The notes beneath the pieces are model-generated. The model was not told the origin of the DNA. It saw only the letters and a list, made by a program, of their open reading frames with translations, and did no database searches. From Arachis hypogaea (taxonomy: Eukaryota > Streptophyta > Magnoliopsida > Fabales > Fabaceae), in contig NC_092052.1 of assembly GCF_003086295.3 (NCBI RefSeq), positions 14,228,346 to 14,292,345 on the forward strand: 64,000 nucleotides of DNA, given 5' to 3'. This document shows, piece after piece, positions 1 to 11,628 of this stretch (the first letter of the stretch is position 1; every line of letters starts with the position of its first letter). The position numbers were made by a program, and so were the translations under genes.

Positions 1-695
1 CGCCATTCAAGAAGAATTACAAGAAAATCATATAAGTATGATGTATGTTAGTTTACCTGATGTGTGCCAGTATAAAGTCATGAAAAATTATCATGGTTTG
101 GTCATGTTAGCAGGAGATTAAATAAAATTATTAAGAATTCCTTATTTTTAAATGCTTGCCTATGGACATGCTTTGTAATTGGAGACATTCTTCAATCTAT
201 GGAGTCAACTCCTCTTAGTCAAGAAAGGCTTTTTAATCCTTGTTGATGATAATGTTGATTTGCAAACAGAATTCTTCCATATTTCTTTATGCGTACTGGT
301 AACTGGACATAAAATCATGAAAAGTTTTGGTGTTTTTATAAACACATTATTGCCATATTGTGAAGTTGTGCTGGAACGAGGGGCCTAATCTGCCTTGAAA
401 CTTGTGCTAAAATGTTCATATATAATTTTTCTGTTAAACTATTTTGTTGAATTATTTAGGAGGATGATTTGACTTAAATTAGTATTATTGTGACTGAAGG
501 TCGTACTCATGTGGTTCTTTTTTTGGACCAGATTTGCAGAACTTTACCCTCATTACTTGCAACTGTGTTCAACATTATTTGTCCTTTTTGGTTTTTATTT
601 CTTTGATCATCATTAAAATGTAGGAATTTAGAAATTCATTGATCTTTTATTTTATATTGAAGTTTTATTCTATCTTTGTTAACTCATCAATACAG

Positions 696-914
696 GGAAA
701 AAGTCCATGCCCTGTAGTTGTTGATATTGATAATGAGGATACTACAGAAGTGGATCAAGTTCGAGAGGAAAATAAAGAGCATGCTTCAGACTTAAAATCT
801 AAGAAAGTTCCTCGATCTGCTTCAGCCACTACTGCAAATAATGAAGTTGTGTCTAGTAACAATGCAAATAATATTCTTTTGGAAGAGTTGAAGCTTTTCG
901 CTCACAATGGATGA
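696..914 (+). CDS. 3'-terminal coding exon of an unrecognised gene (partial)
   Basis: A plausible splice acceptor (tacag at 691-695) opens a 72-codon reading frame that ends with TGA at 912-914. The peptide is hydrophilic, rich in Asp/Glu, Ser and Asn, with a Lys/Ser/Ala stretch in the middle. This composition suits a disordered C-terminus, and no domain is visible. AT-rich sequence upstream (1-690) reads as intron or unresolved exon, so the rest of the gene probably lies to the left of the window. Exon status rests on the acceptor plus an open frame with coding-like composition. The product is not identified. Confidence 0.4.
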   Translation, partial: GKSPCPVVVDIDNEDTTEVDQVREENKEHASDLKSKKVPRSASATTANNEVVSSNNANNILLEELKLFAHNG

Positions 915-1194
915 TCAGAAATCATGAAGTTTCATATTTTATAATGAAGTATATATAAAGGAAGTAGATAATGTAATAGTTGGAATTGTAATTTATGTAT
1001 TAAGAATTTATGGGTAATTGTTATGATTTTGATTTTTGGTATTTTGTTAGAGCATGTCATGTGATTAAACACTTTTTTTTGGTGACAACTTTATGAAGGT
1101 TGGATTAATTGATTTAAAATTACTCGTCATTGCCGAAATTTCAAAATTATTTATGAATTTTGTAAAGTTTTATTACGAATATTAAAAAAAGAAT

Positions 1195-1515
1195 AATAGG
1201 TTACTGAATAAATTTATAACCATGCTTTAAAAGAGTGGTCATATTGTACAGTAATCATCAAATCAGTCACGCTTTAAAAGCGTGGCCATATCTCTCACAT
1301 ACAGTCACGTTTTTAAGCGTGGCAATCTGTAAAAACGTGGCAAAAAATAAAGTGTAATGATAGGTCACCAAAAGCGTGGCAATGAATACCGGCACGCTTA
1401 TAGATGTGACCCTTTCAAAAGCGTGCTGGTAGCTCAAAAAGCGTGACGAAAAGTTATTACGTTTTTTTTTTACTTTTTGCCACGCTTTTAACAATAGAGA
1501 TGTTTTCTTGTAGTG
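1195..1515 (-). mobile_element. CACTA-type DNA transposon end (truncated)
   Basis: Positions 1501-1515 read, on the - strand, CACTACAAGAAAACA, the standard plant CACTA (En/Spm) terminal inverted repeat. Inward from it are about ten copies in both orientations of a short subterminal motif built around AAGCGTGGC, several as palindromes of the type CACGCTTT-AAAAGCGTG. Subterminal arrays of this kind bind the element's own TNPA-like protein in En/Spm. I find no matching terminus to the left, so this is one end of a truncated or non-autonomous copy. No transposase coding is present. Confidence 0.75.
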
Positions 1516-1557
1516 AATAGATATTAAATTTAATTAATTAGGAGGATTTATCATTAT

Positions 1558-3130
1558 TATGGTTTTCCATTCTTTTCATTAGCAAAGAGAACGTGAGTTG
1601 GACACAAGTTTTGGAAAGCTAATGTTAATGTGTATACTTAATTCAATCATGCACCTCTTCTTATATATACTTCTATACGTTAATTTGTTTGACAAATTAA
1701 AATTAAATCTATCAATTAATCATTGTCTTCTGATTTAAAGAAAGATAAGTTAATTTCAAGATTTGAAAAAGAGTACAAATAAGATAATTAAATCAAATAT
1801 GAGAAGATAAAAAAAATAGATAAGCAAATATAAATTTAAATAGGATTTCATAGAGATATTGCATCTCTGTAGAACAAAGGAGAAAATAAAAAACAAAATT
1901 TAGTTAGTTTTTTGTGTCTTTGAAATTTTATCTTTTAAACAGCACATTGTCGATTAGAACAGATATTTATTTTTCCCTTTAAAATTAACCATTGGTTGTA
2001 GGAGGAGAATCATGTATTTTTTTTTATATTTCAATAAGAAATACAGCACAAACAAAATAATAATAAAAATTGAGTATATATGGCTTTAACTTTGATTTCT
2101 TATTTTGTCAAGTCGTGGATTCTATTTCTCCATTAATTATTAGGATTCTTTATTTAATTTGTGAAATGCACTTTGTTACGGAACTTTTGAGTTTTGAATG
2201 AGAATTCTTGATGAAAAAAGAAGGGGGGATAACAGTAAATAACAGAGGTAAAAGGCAGAGAAAAAGTGTGTGTACACTGTTTGCCAAAAACAGAGTAACA
2301 GAAAATTTGTTAGAACTGTCATAAGTTCATAACTGACTCCTACCCTTCTAACTCGTTATTCCTTATATGTTGTAACTACTCCTTTTCTCTTTTCACTACT
2401 AAATTGTAGCATTTGAACCATTGATAAATAAATAAATAAATTAACGTCATTAGATTCAAATGTATTTATACATATATTTGCATCTTAAATAGATATTTAT
2501 ACTACTAATCTGCTTGTCTACAGTTTAGATGCTTGTTTCCATGAAGGTATTTGTATTTTGTTAAACCCTGTTTGGATCATAGAGTAATAGATAAAAAAGA
2601 ATGTGGTTAGGCTTGTAGTTAAAGAAAATCAAGATTGTTAGTTACGAATTTGTTACACATTATGTTATATTGTTAGACTGTTTACTTGTGGTTTAAGTCA
2701 CTGAATCTGTATAAAGTAGTGCGGCTCTATGCTTTTCCATTCTTTTCTTTAGCAATGAAGAGAACGTGAGTTGTAACTGTTACTCTGTTAGCGAAAAACA
2801 GAATAACAGGAAATCTGTTATAACTGTCATAACTGACTCCTTATTCTTGTTAAAAGTAGTTATACATGTATTTGCATCTTAAATATAAAACTACTGATCT
2901 TCTTGTCCACAGTTTAGATGCTTGTATCCATGAATGTATTTGTATTTTGTTAAATCTAAAACTTGTACTTTTTAGCACCTCTTGCAACTTTGCTCTATGG
3001 TTTTTCATTCGTTTATTTAGCAATAAAGTGAAAGTGAATTGAACAAAAATTTTAGAAAGGAAAAGTGTATATTTAATTGGATCCAGCACCTCTTATATAA
3101 ACACTAAATATACGTCTCTAGGAAATTAAA
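1558..3130. repeat. degenerate duplicate copies of the B3-gene 5' region
   Basis: This gene-free stretch holds repeated blocks also found around the B3 gene. Block P (promoter and first codons) is at about 1558-1740, 2731-2775 and 2987-3130. Block Q is at about 1738-1890, block R at about 1961-2090, and block S at about 2460-2565 and again 2860-2960. A short block with an ACTGTCATAACTGACTCC core lies near 2320 and near 2830. The copy at 2987-3089 still encodes, on the - strand, a peptide resembling the first residues of the B3 protein (KRMKNHRAKL against KRMETHRAKL). The rest is AT-rich with no gene visible. Confidence 0.7.
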
Positions 3131-3607
3131 TTCAAATTTATCTATCAATCAGTTCTATCTAATCTTCTAATTTAAAATTTGACAATTTAATACCAACAGT
3201 TGAGAATATTAAAGATAACGTACATAAAATCATATTTTAAAGGAAAACAAAAATCAAATCTCCGAATAAACTCCCATATTAATCATGAAATCACATATCC
3301 TTTCCTGATTCTCAACCATCGAATTGATCAATAATCCTAGACTTAAACCACACCCATTATAATCAATGTAGTTTGAGTGTATATATAACAGTACATTGAA
3401 AATGTAAAACAAATAAACTTTAGAATTAAAAAAAAAACATAAAAACATGTAATTGATTCTTCCAACTGTAATAAAGATAATTTTATTAACCATTCCAGCC
3501 AAAAAGAAGAAAAAACTAACAAAGTTCATTTGGGATCTATCTGACATAGTTCCCGCAATTAGCAAATTAGGCTAAAAATGATTACAGAAAAACAGAATTA
3601 AACAAAA

Positions 3608-4573
3608 TCAAAGCTTGACAATTGCCATGCATAATTTCTCGTCAACTCGGAATGACCAAACTTGAACAACATCATCCTTTTCTAGATTGTTAGCCTTTGC
3701 AACTTTGACCCAATTTGATCTCAGAACATAGGAAATGCTTACTTTCTCTGACTCTGGTCCCTTGTGCATGAACCACTTAATCAAAGTCAACTCAGTGATT
3801 TCCAGAGAGGGTTGGATCAATTTCACTTTTATTCCCTTTTTCTCCTCCAGAATTTCTAGTTCCGTGGGAAGCAAGAAATCTTTGTCCTTGACCTGCTGTG
3901 ACGGTATCGAAAGCCGATTTTGTTGCGGATTCAAATCAGACTGATAGAGAGTTTTTTCGATAAGCAGAGTGATCTTGCTGCCACCCATATCACTTATCAA
4001 GTTCTTGAAGTTTTGTGGCAGTTCAGAGAGTTCTTGGTTTTGGTTGACTGGTTTCTTTGATTCTTTCATGGACCGAGAATCCAATGAGCTAACGGTCTTC
4101 TTGGAATTCTTGTTAGAAACCCGTTCTTGATCGGCACTGGGGCTGTTTCTTGCTTGGTTGACTGGTTTCTTGGAAGACTCCTTTGAAACCTGTTCTTGGT
4201 CGGCACTGGGGCTTGAATTCGCAGCACTGCTTGAAGTCTCTAAATTAACTCTCTCTAAGAAGTTCCTGGGGAGGTTAAAGAGAATATCAACAACTTCAAG
4301 TTCATCATCCTTGAAATCAAACTGTTTATTTTGAATAAAACAGTCTGCTTTTGTTTTCTTGATCATCCTCTTCTCCTCCTCGTTAGCCCCTTCTCTCATG
4401 CCGTGACTTGTCCCCTCAGATTCAAGACAGTAACCAGAGACATTTGCTGCCTTCCTCTTGCTTGAGAACGGCACCACAACTGTAGAATGGCCGCTGGATG
4501 AAGAACGCGGTTTGCATTGCAACCATTGGCAGCTTAGTTTGGCTCTATGAGTTTCCATTCTTTTCTTAAGCAA
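3608..4573 (-). CDS. B3 domain-containing protein (DUF313-like)
   Basis: Single-exon frame of 321 codons. The C-terminal half (about residues 183-321) resembles the plant B3 subfamily formerly called DUF313: an LPQNF motif (185-189), a conserved stretch ending in QQNRLSIP (217-224), a KGIKVKLI strand (247-253) and a final LEKDDVVQVWSFR segment (297-309). B3 proteins of this kind are nuclear and usually taken as DNA-binding regulators. The middle (about 118-178) has a repeated SPSADQE-x-VS unit followed by SKK-x-V, a low-complexity internal duplication. The N-terminus is basic (KKRMETHRAK). ATG at 4573 is chosen; ATG at 4558 is an alternative, and diverged copies elsewhere preserve both. The frame is uninterrupted, so the gene is probably intact. 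Target genes are unknown. Confidence 0.8.
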   Translation of the reverse strand: MLKKRMETHRAKLSCQWLQCKPRSSSSGHSTVVVPFSSKRKAANVSGYCLESEGTSHGMREGANEEEKRMIKKTKADCFIQNKQFDFKDDELEVVDILFNLPRNFLERVNLETSSSAANSSPSADQEQVSKESSKKPVNQARNSPSADQERVSNKNSKKTVSSLDSRSMKESKKPVNQNQELSELPQNFKNLISDMGGSKITLLIEKTLYQSDLNPQQNRLSIPSQQVKDKDFLLPTELEILEEKKGIKVKLIQPSLEITELTLIKWFMHKGPESEKVSISYVLRSNWVKVAKANNLEKDDVVQVWSFRVDEKLCMAIVKL

Positions 4574-5260
4574 TAAAGAACGTAGTCTGCAATGAAGATT
4601 AACGTGAGTTGAGCACTAGTTTTGGAAAGTAACGTTAATGTGTCTACTTCATTCAATCAAGCACCTCTTCTTATATTATGTTAATTTGTTTGACAAATTA
4701 AAATTAAATCTTTCAATCATTCAATATCTTCTGATTTTAAAAAAGGTAAGTTAATTTAAAGATTTGAAAAGATTACAAATAAGATCAATTAAATCAAATA
4801 GTGAGAAGAACAAAAGATAATCAAATCTTAGATTTAAAATTGATTTCATAGAGATAGTATATCTCTGTAGAACTATTTTTTTTTTTTTGGCCAATTTGAT
4901 TCGTTATTAATGGTAGTATATACACAGTTGATCAATTTCACAGTGTTTCTCTGCGACATCCTCATAGAGCTTCAAGTACAGTGTGTCCTTCACTGTAATT
5001 CCAGCCCTGCAGAGTAATTCTAGGAGTGACACCCTCAGGGACCTCAATGATAAGTTAATTTCAAGATTTGAAAAGATTACAAATAAGATAAATTAAATCA
5101 TATAGTAGAAGAAAAAAAAAAGAATAATCAAATCTCAGGTTTAAAATTGATTTCATAGAGATAGTGTATCTTTGTAGAACAAAGGAAAAGAAAACAGAAT
5201 TTGATTCGGTTTTTTGGCCAATTAAATGAACTGCATCTTCTATTATCATTGCTCTTATAG
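4545..5260. repeat. promoter repeat blocks P and Q of the B3 gene
   Basis: The B3 gene's first codons and upstream region (about 4545-4740) form block P, which recurs at about 1560, 2730, 2990 and 10500. Directly upstream is block Q (4740-4880), an AT-rich segment with a core near aatttgattcg. Block Q is repeated a second time at 5048-5250. The two Q copies are separated by the gene fragment at 4907-4993. The arrangement suggests several rounds of local duplication. Confidence 0.7.
4907..4993 (-). pseudogene. copy of an unrecognised terminal exon
   Basis: About 87 bp is nearly identical to the C-terminal codons of the frame at 9441-9586, including the same last residues (CEIDQLCIYYH) and TAA stop at 4907-4909. 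Only the final 28 or so codons are shared; upstream sequence diverges. It lies between two copies of block Q, so it looks like a fragment carried by local duplication. Confidence 0.5.
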
Positions 5261-5889
5261 TTTGTTATTATTGCAATTGTGGAAACCTGTTTAGAGCCTT
5301 TGTTCCTGTTCCTTTTCTTTTTTTTGAAGAATGGAAAATATTGATTACAATATGTACTAGACAAGAACAAAATATGATTTTGGTGATTTTATGAAAGAAA
5401 AAAAAAGTGGCTAATTTTTTCCATCATGTAAATGGTTTGTTTTAAATTAATCCTCTTGAAGATTCGGAATGCAGGAATTGTTCGTAAAAACTAACAATGA
5501 AAGAGGGCCATTTACCATGCCCCTTCTTTTTTTTTTTCTTTTATATATATATGTATTTTAACTGGGCGTTCATGCTGAGACTCTGATTTTTGCCATCTCA
5601 TGCATCTTGGTAAACCCTGTGAACTTAGGTGAAAAGAAAATGATTAATTCCATAATTCAACGAACAATAGTTAACTGGGGAACAAATTCAAGGGTTGGAA
5701 TGTAATTTAAACTCAATCAAATCTGATATTAGAGTTTTTTGAACAACAATAGGTGAAGCTAAAAATTGTGTTTGTCAATAGGTGAAAGATTTATACACAA
5801 AGGTTCAAAATCATATATACTCCACTGTTGATGATAGCAGAGACATCAATTGTCACTGAAATTAGAGTTTTGAACAACACATGGTCGTT

Positions 5890-6010
5890 TTGAGTAACTG
5901 ATATTTTCCCCCTTTTAATTAACCATTGGTTTTAGGAGGAGAATCATGTCTCTTACAAAATTTTCGATATTTCAATAAAACAATACAGCTCAATAATAAT
6001 AATAATAATA

Positions 6011-6065
<55 letters not shown>

Positions 6066-6225
6066 ATTGAGTATATATGGCTTGTAATGACTGCAGTTTG
6101 TGGATAACTGAAAAATTGGCAGATATAACTGTAATTGCAGAAACTTGTTGGAAAAATTGGTTGACATGGCTTCAATTGCTGCATTGATGCAGTCGCAGTG
6201 GTTATGGTAACAACAATTACTATGT
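5890..6225. repeat. duplicated block R with AAT/ATT microsatellite
   Basis: Block R recurs at about 1961-2090 and 10890-11095. Inside it, 5991-6011 is (AAT)n and 6012-6064 is (ATT)n, forming a long AT hairpin. In the copy at 10.9 kb the same position holds only about seven AAT units, and at 2.05 kb only a few, so the microsatellite expanded here after duplication. No gene is visible from 5260 to 6397. Confidence 0.7.
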
Positions 6226-6397
6226 TAAAAATATGAAGTGCATATGGCAAATATTGTGGTAGCAGGTACTTTTGCATTTTAGTAATAAGGGATGATTAGG
6301 CTGAGTTAGGTAATTCTGTTATGGCCATTATAGGTTAGTTGCGTTATAGCGTTTCCATTCAATTTTCTATGTTGCAGCATAGTACTATATACTTATC

Positions 6398-8284
6398 TGA
6401 TGGTTTCAGTGGCTAAGAGAAGGGGGGTTGAATCTTAGCCCCTTTTTTGCTTGATTACACTTTTCGGTCCTTAAGGAGACTTTTCTGTTTTTGTCTCGTC
6501 CCTAGCCACGAGACTTTTTATTTTTGTCTCGTCACTTGGCACGAGATATTTTGGTTTTAGCTCCTGTGCAGTAGAAACAGAAATGGAGTAGTAGAGAAAG
6601 AGAATTACACCCAGATATATCCTGGTTCAGCTGCTAAGTGTAGTGTAGCCTACATCCAGTCTCCATCACAACTATGATGGAATTTCACTATAATCAATCC
6701 TGATTACAAGCTGTAAAGTGCTAACCCAACTTACAAGGGGATTCTCATAGAATCATGAAACACAACACAGATGTACAAAGGAACTCTAAGGACATCTATA
6801 GCTTTTTCTTTTAATTTTGCACTCTCTGCCTTTTTCCGCTCTATGGCTTTTTCATACAAACCTCACTTGTTTGCCTTTTTCTATGAGACTCAAGACATGA
6901 CAAAATTAAACAAAAAAATTACAAAATGAGAACATTGAAGGAGAAGAGAAAACTATTAGCTTAGGTAGCTCTGAGAATTCTGTGCCTTGCACTCTCAAAC
7001 TTTCTCCTTGCTCCAAACAGTGGCTGTTCTCTCTTTTTATAGAAGAGGGAAGCCTCCACTTTTGAAGCCAAAAACCCAAGCCAACTCCTTCTTCTCCAAG
7101 AAACAAAACCGGTTCGGCCACATAGAGAGAGAAGAGATAACCATGCAAAACCCAACATGCAATTACCTCTAGTTCTTCCTTGGTCATCACTCTTCATCAA
7201 TCCGGGCTCTCCATCCTTGACTTGCTCTCTAAGATGGATTTCTGGCCCTTGATGCTTCATGATGATGATGACTTCATCTGCTTCAATCTCTGCCTCTTCC
7301 ATCACTTCGCCACTCTAGCTACTTCCTGTGGTGGTTGAGCAGAATCAAAGACAAGTCATGCCTCCAAGAATCTCTTCCTTGCTGGCCGAAATCTTCTTCT
7401 TCTTTTTGGGTATGAGGAGCTCGAGATTACCTCACCAAATCTTACCATTTTTGATGAATATCTCAGCCACAGCATACTTTTATTTTGTTATGTTTTTTTG
7501 CCATCATCATGATGGTCTTGTAGAGAGTTCTTCCTTTACTTTGGTAGCTCATTTTTGCTTCCATGGTTTCCTGGTTAATGACCGAAGAGAAGAAAGAGAT
7601 GAGAGAGAAGAAAGTATGAAGAAAAGCAATCAAGTGTGTTTGAATAAATTAATTAAAATGAGTTGCTTTTACTTCCCTTGCTAGAGTGGCATGTAGCACT
7701 ATAGCAATCAATCAATTCAGCTGCAAATTTCTCTCTCATATTTCCCATGCAATAAATGACAATTTAATGAGTTTTGGAATCCATTGCATGGTAAAATTCT
7801 TGGATCCGTTGGGAGCAAACGAAGCTTTGTTTTCTTTGCTTCATGGTTTCGGACTTAACATGCTTCCCTTCAATCATTTTTATTTTGGGCTTGTAACATT
7901 GATAATCACAACTGGCCCAAAAATTATTTCATCCATGAAATTCGATGAAAGGCATAAGGCAAATGATAACATTTGCTTTCCTGATGGATTTTGGATTAAG
8001 CATTGGATCTGTAGCATATATCACAATTGGGCTTGGATCAACAAGAATTCATTCTGGCCCAAGTGATATATTTTTCATTCAGCCATAAGAAACTAACTTC
8101 ATATTAATGCTGAATATTTTAATCATTGGGCTAGCAACATTTCCTTTTTATTTCGGCCCATTTATAAACCTGTATTGTAAAATTATTTTAATCAACATTT
8201 AATCCAAAGTTAATTTTGTAATAAATTATATTCATAATGTTTGGTCATCATAAATATTAATTTGGAGTTTTTCCAAACTCATCA
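6398..8284 (-). mobile_element. solo LTR of a Sirevirus-type (Ty1/copia) retrotransposon
   Basis: The 1,887-bp segment begins TGATGGTTTCAG and ends CCAAACTCATCA on the + strand. It is flanked by a perfect 5-bp target duplication, TTATC at 6393-6397 and at 8285-8289. It is homologous along its length to the LTR at 34123-36142, including the GTCTCGT/ACGAGAC hairpin units at 6493-6547 (two here). No internal gag or pol is present, so this is a solo LTR left by LTR-LTR recombination. Short frames inside it are not genes. Confidence 0.92.
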
Positions 8285-8619
8285 TTATCCTTTGTGTTTG
8301 TGAGAAATCTTTTGAGTGCAAACTGAAACAGAACTTTATGAATACATACAGAAAGCTTCATCCTCTTATTTAGTTTTTTCTGTCATAAATACATGAAAAT
8401 ATACTTATATTTATGTCCTTTTGTATTTTCCTTTTCTTAGTTCTTCTTAACAGGGCTGTAATATATGTGCTGCAGGATACTTATGTGAAGATATTCCAAT
8501 TCTGTCATTTTTGTTTATTCAAATTTGGTCAAATTTCATGCTGTAGGCAATATGTTAAATTGTTTGGTTAACCACATTGATCTGCTGTTTGATTCCTGTG
8601 GCGTTTTGATCACACTCAG

Positions 8620-9128
8620 AATGTGGAAAGTGTTCAGTGATGACAAGGATAGGCCAGACAGATATTTGCTTGCAAAGGAATTCATCAACCGTCCCGATTA
8701 TGCAGATCTTGAGGTTAGTAGCTTTAGTTCCAGATTAAATTGCCAGATCTTATGGATACAACCACTTTCTATATAAAATAGAGGGAGATTCGGAGAAGCA
8801 TAAATTATTGGAAAGAGGAAGGACAAGGAAATGATGATGACTAATTCATAGTGAAAAATAAAAAAATAAAAACCTGAACCAAAAGATGTTATACATGCAT
8901 TAAATAATACAAAACCAGAAGTTTCTTAAGAGTTTTTCTGTGCAGTAATATACAAAGAATTCAATTTTAATGCAATGTGACCTGCGAGTATAATTATAGT
9001 TCATTGACCTTTATGTGGTCCAGATTTTATTTGGCGAGGATGAACACAAGTCAGGACAAGGTCAAAGTTTCTTTGGAAAAGCAGGAAGCATCTTTTCTTC
9101 AAATAATAGCTTCATGAGGGCGATATGA
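8620..9128 (+). CDS. two 3'-terminal exons of an unrecognised gene (partial)
   Basis: Exon 8620-8713 follows an acceptor (cactcag) and ends at a donor (GAG then gttagt). Exon 9024-9128 follows tccag and ends at TGA (9126-9128). Phases agree (1 + 31 codons, then 34 codons plus stop). The peptide starts with WKVFSDDKDRPDRYLL, is acidic, then passes into a Gly/Ser/Phe tail. Upstream exons could not be resolved and would lie beside or beyond the solo LTR, so the gene may have been cut by that insertion. No family recognised. Confidence 0.4.
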
Positions 9129-9398
9129 TGATCTTTTAATACATTTTCTCATCATTGTTGCATCCCAACCTTAAATTGTGGCTCATGTCAATTTATGTGA
9201 TCACTTCAAAATTCATATTAAAATAACAGTACAGCTTGTATAGTATGCTGCAGTGCTACATAATGCAAGTATATAAATGATATGGCATTAAGGGGGGAAA
9301 TAAGTACATACATTAATAGTATGATTATATTTCAACCTTGTAATGATATTATGACTATTATCATGAATTTTCAAATGGAGAGAGAGAAAAGAAGAGAA

Positions 9399-9410
9399 GG
9401 GGGGGGGGGG
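9399..9410 (+). repeat. poly(G)12 homopolymer
   Basis: Twelve consecutive G follow a purine-rich (GA) stretch, which is unusual in this AT-rich intergenic DNA. From 9129 to 9440 nothing else is visible. Confidence 0.9.
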
Positions 9411-9440
9411 TTGTTTACTTCTGAATTTCAAATGCATTTA

Positions 9441-9586
9441 TTAATGGTAATATATACACAGTTGATCAATTTCACAGTGTTTCTTTGCTACATCCTCATA
9501 GAGCTTCAAGTACAGTGTGTCCTTGAATGGTTGCCTGTGCAGCACTACTTGATGGTTCTCCCTCACTAGCACTGCAATTACATGGC
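9441..9586 (-). CDS. terminal coding exon of an unrecognised gene
   Basis: On the - strand an acceptor (ctatatag) precedes a 47-codon open frame ending at TAA (9441-9443). It has balanced, protein-like composition (hydrophobic start IAVLV, charged middle, end CIYYH). The last 28 or so codons are duplicated at 4907-4993 with the same reading frame and stop, which supports real coding ancestry. Possible upstream exons at 9890-10000 do not match in phase. Family not recognised. Confidence 0.4.
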
Positions 9587-10345
9587 CTATATAGCAGCAA
9601 TAATTCATCAATTTCCATTACTCAAGGAATGAAGATTAGCAGCAAGAGAGTACATTACATGGCAAGACAACCTTGGTACCGAAGCAACAACCAAAGCTCA
9701 TGTAAAGCAAAGAAATGAAAAGAAATTAACCTGCTGAAAACAGTATCAAACAAGGATAACCGCTCTAGCCTAAATTTTTGTAATCTGGCCAAATTCAGTT
9801 TATCAAACAAATCAGATACCTCAATATATTTATCAAAATTTGAACAGTTTGAAAGAAATAATAAATGGAAAATGTTGCACATATACCCTTTAGAATTTAT
9901 CCCAGCAGCTGCAATATACAGATCAAGCTTCCCAATGGATTGCCATTTCCATGAACTCCAATCTTCAAGTCCCAAAATTCTGCTCCCATCAGTGGAATCT
10001 TAAGAAGAAATTTTACATTCAGCACATTAGATGTATAAAAATAGGTTGAAAGCTTTCAATTTATTAATTCCTTATCAAAGTAAAAATCTTATTTCTTTGT
10101 GATTTTTGTGATAATTTGCTAAGATCAACTTCAAGAATGCAATTGACTTACATCTTTTGTGCTTGTGGTGTTAGTGGGTGTTTCATTGACTTGAGATTCA
10201 CTGTAGAAACAAAATGTTTTGTGCGAATAGAATCTAAAATTTCTTTTGAAAAAAGAGAAAGAAAAAAGGAATTGCACAGTGGACCAAAACAAAGGGGAGA
10301 AAACTAAGCAAGATATAAACATGGTAAGAGTATACAAATACAACA

Positions 10346-10537
10346 TTAATAGGAAATAGCAAATGCTGTATTAAAGAAATTCTTCACCAACTCAACTGTA
10401 GAATCATCAGAATCAACAGTAACCAAAGGAGTTAGCTCTTTCAGCTTGTTCTTTGCGCTGCATGAAGAACGTGGTCTGCATGGGAACCATTGGCAGCGTA
10501 GTTTGGCTCTATGCGTTTCCATTCTTTTCTTTAGCAA
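10346..10537 (-). pseudogene. truncated copy of the B3 gene N-terminus
   Basis: The first 24 codons match the B3 protein at 3608-4573 almost exactly (METHRAKL, CQW, PRSS), then the frame diverges and stops after 63 codons without any B3 domain. It sits in a duplicate of the B3 promoter region (block P, 10500-10680). Confidence 0.75.
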
Positions 10538-11100
10538 TGAAGATTGAAGAGAAAGTGAGTGGGCACAAGTTTTGGAAAGTGTACGTTAATGTGTATACTT
10601 CATTCAATCAAGCACCTCTTCTTATATTATGTTAATTTGTTTGACAAATTCAAATTAAATCTTTCAATCAATCAGTATCTTCTGATTTTAAAAAAGGTAA
10701 GTTAATTTCAAGATTTGAAAATATTACAAATAAGATAAATTAAAGAGAAGAAAAAAAAAACATATTCAAATCTCAGGCTTAAAACTGATTTCATAGAGAT
10801 AGTGTATCTTTGTAGAACAAAGGAAAAGAAAACAGAATTTGATTCGTTTTTTTGGCCAATTAAGTGAACTGTATCTTCTATTATCATTGCTCTTACAAAA
10901 TTTTCCAATACAGTTCAATAATAATAATAATAATAATTGAGTATATATGGCTTGTAATGACTGCATTTTGTGGATAACTGAAAAATTGGCAGATATAACT
11001 GTAATTGCAGAAACTTGTTGGAAAAATTGGTTGACATTGCTGCAATTCCTGCATTGATGCAGAGGCAGTGGTTATGGTAGCAACAATGTTTATGTTGCAT
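10500..11100. repeat. third cluster of B3-promoter blocks P, Q and R
   Basis: In the same order as around the B3 gene, this carries block P (10500-10680), block Q (10694-10905) and block R (10890-11095). Here P, Q and R are contiguous, whereas in the 4.5-6.2 kb copy extra sequence (including a second Q and an exon fragment) separates them. This contiguous copy may be closer to the ancestral arrangement. From 11100 to 11630 no gene is visible. Confidence 0.7.
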
Positions 11101-11628
11101 TTGTGTCTCTGTCAACAAAATGGACTTGATTTTGGTACCATGTCCGTATTCTATTTACTAGTCGATGGAGTTTGTTAAGATATGCAACGTTAAAAAAAAG
11201 GAAGGGAAAACTTGGTTATATATTTTTTATTAACATTGGGCAGTCAGCCAGATATCTATTTTTTAAGAGTTTTCATGTCTTCATCATTTCATTCTATTTA
11301 AGGATAGTTGATATGAGTTAAATTGTCTAATTTGCTATAGTTGAACTGTGCTTTGTTGAGGGAAAACAATTGTTCTGTCCCATGTGTCTCCTTCCTTTAT
11401 CATGGGTAAATTTTCACATGTTTGATTTTGGGAAGAATCATGTGTAATGTTGAATACATGATATGATGTTACAAAATTGTGAAAAATGAAAAATATAAGT
11501 GTGGGACACAAATACCGGACAGAATATCTTTTAGTCTTTAAGAGGAAAGAAAAAGACTCAAAGATGAGAAAATATACAATAAATAAGTACTTTATATATG
11601 GTTTTTCAAATAATGAGAAGGAAAAGTC

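Noticed and set aside
1267..1494. 75-codon frame on the - strand
   Set aside because: It runs through CACTA subterminal repeats and has no domain.
5919..6277. Open frames of poly-Asn, poly-Ile and poly-Tyr on the - strand
   Set aside because: They are translations of the AAT/ATT microsatellite and lack any other coding sign.
6906..8066. Several frames of 60-126 codons on both strands
   Set aside because: They lie inside a solo LTR with clear ends and target duplications; no domains.
9655..10000. Possible upstream exon (LGLEDWSSWKWQS) for the terminal exon at 9441-9586
   Set aside because: Splice phases do not match, and an alternative frame in the same segment looks equally plausible before a stop.
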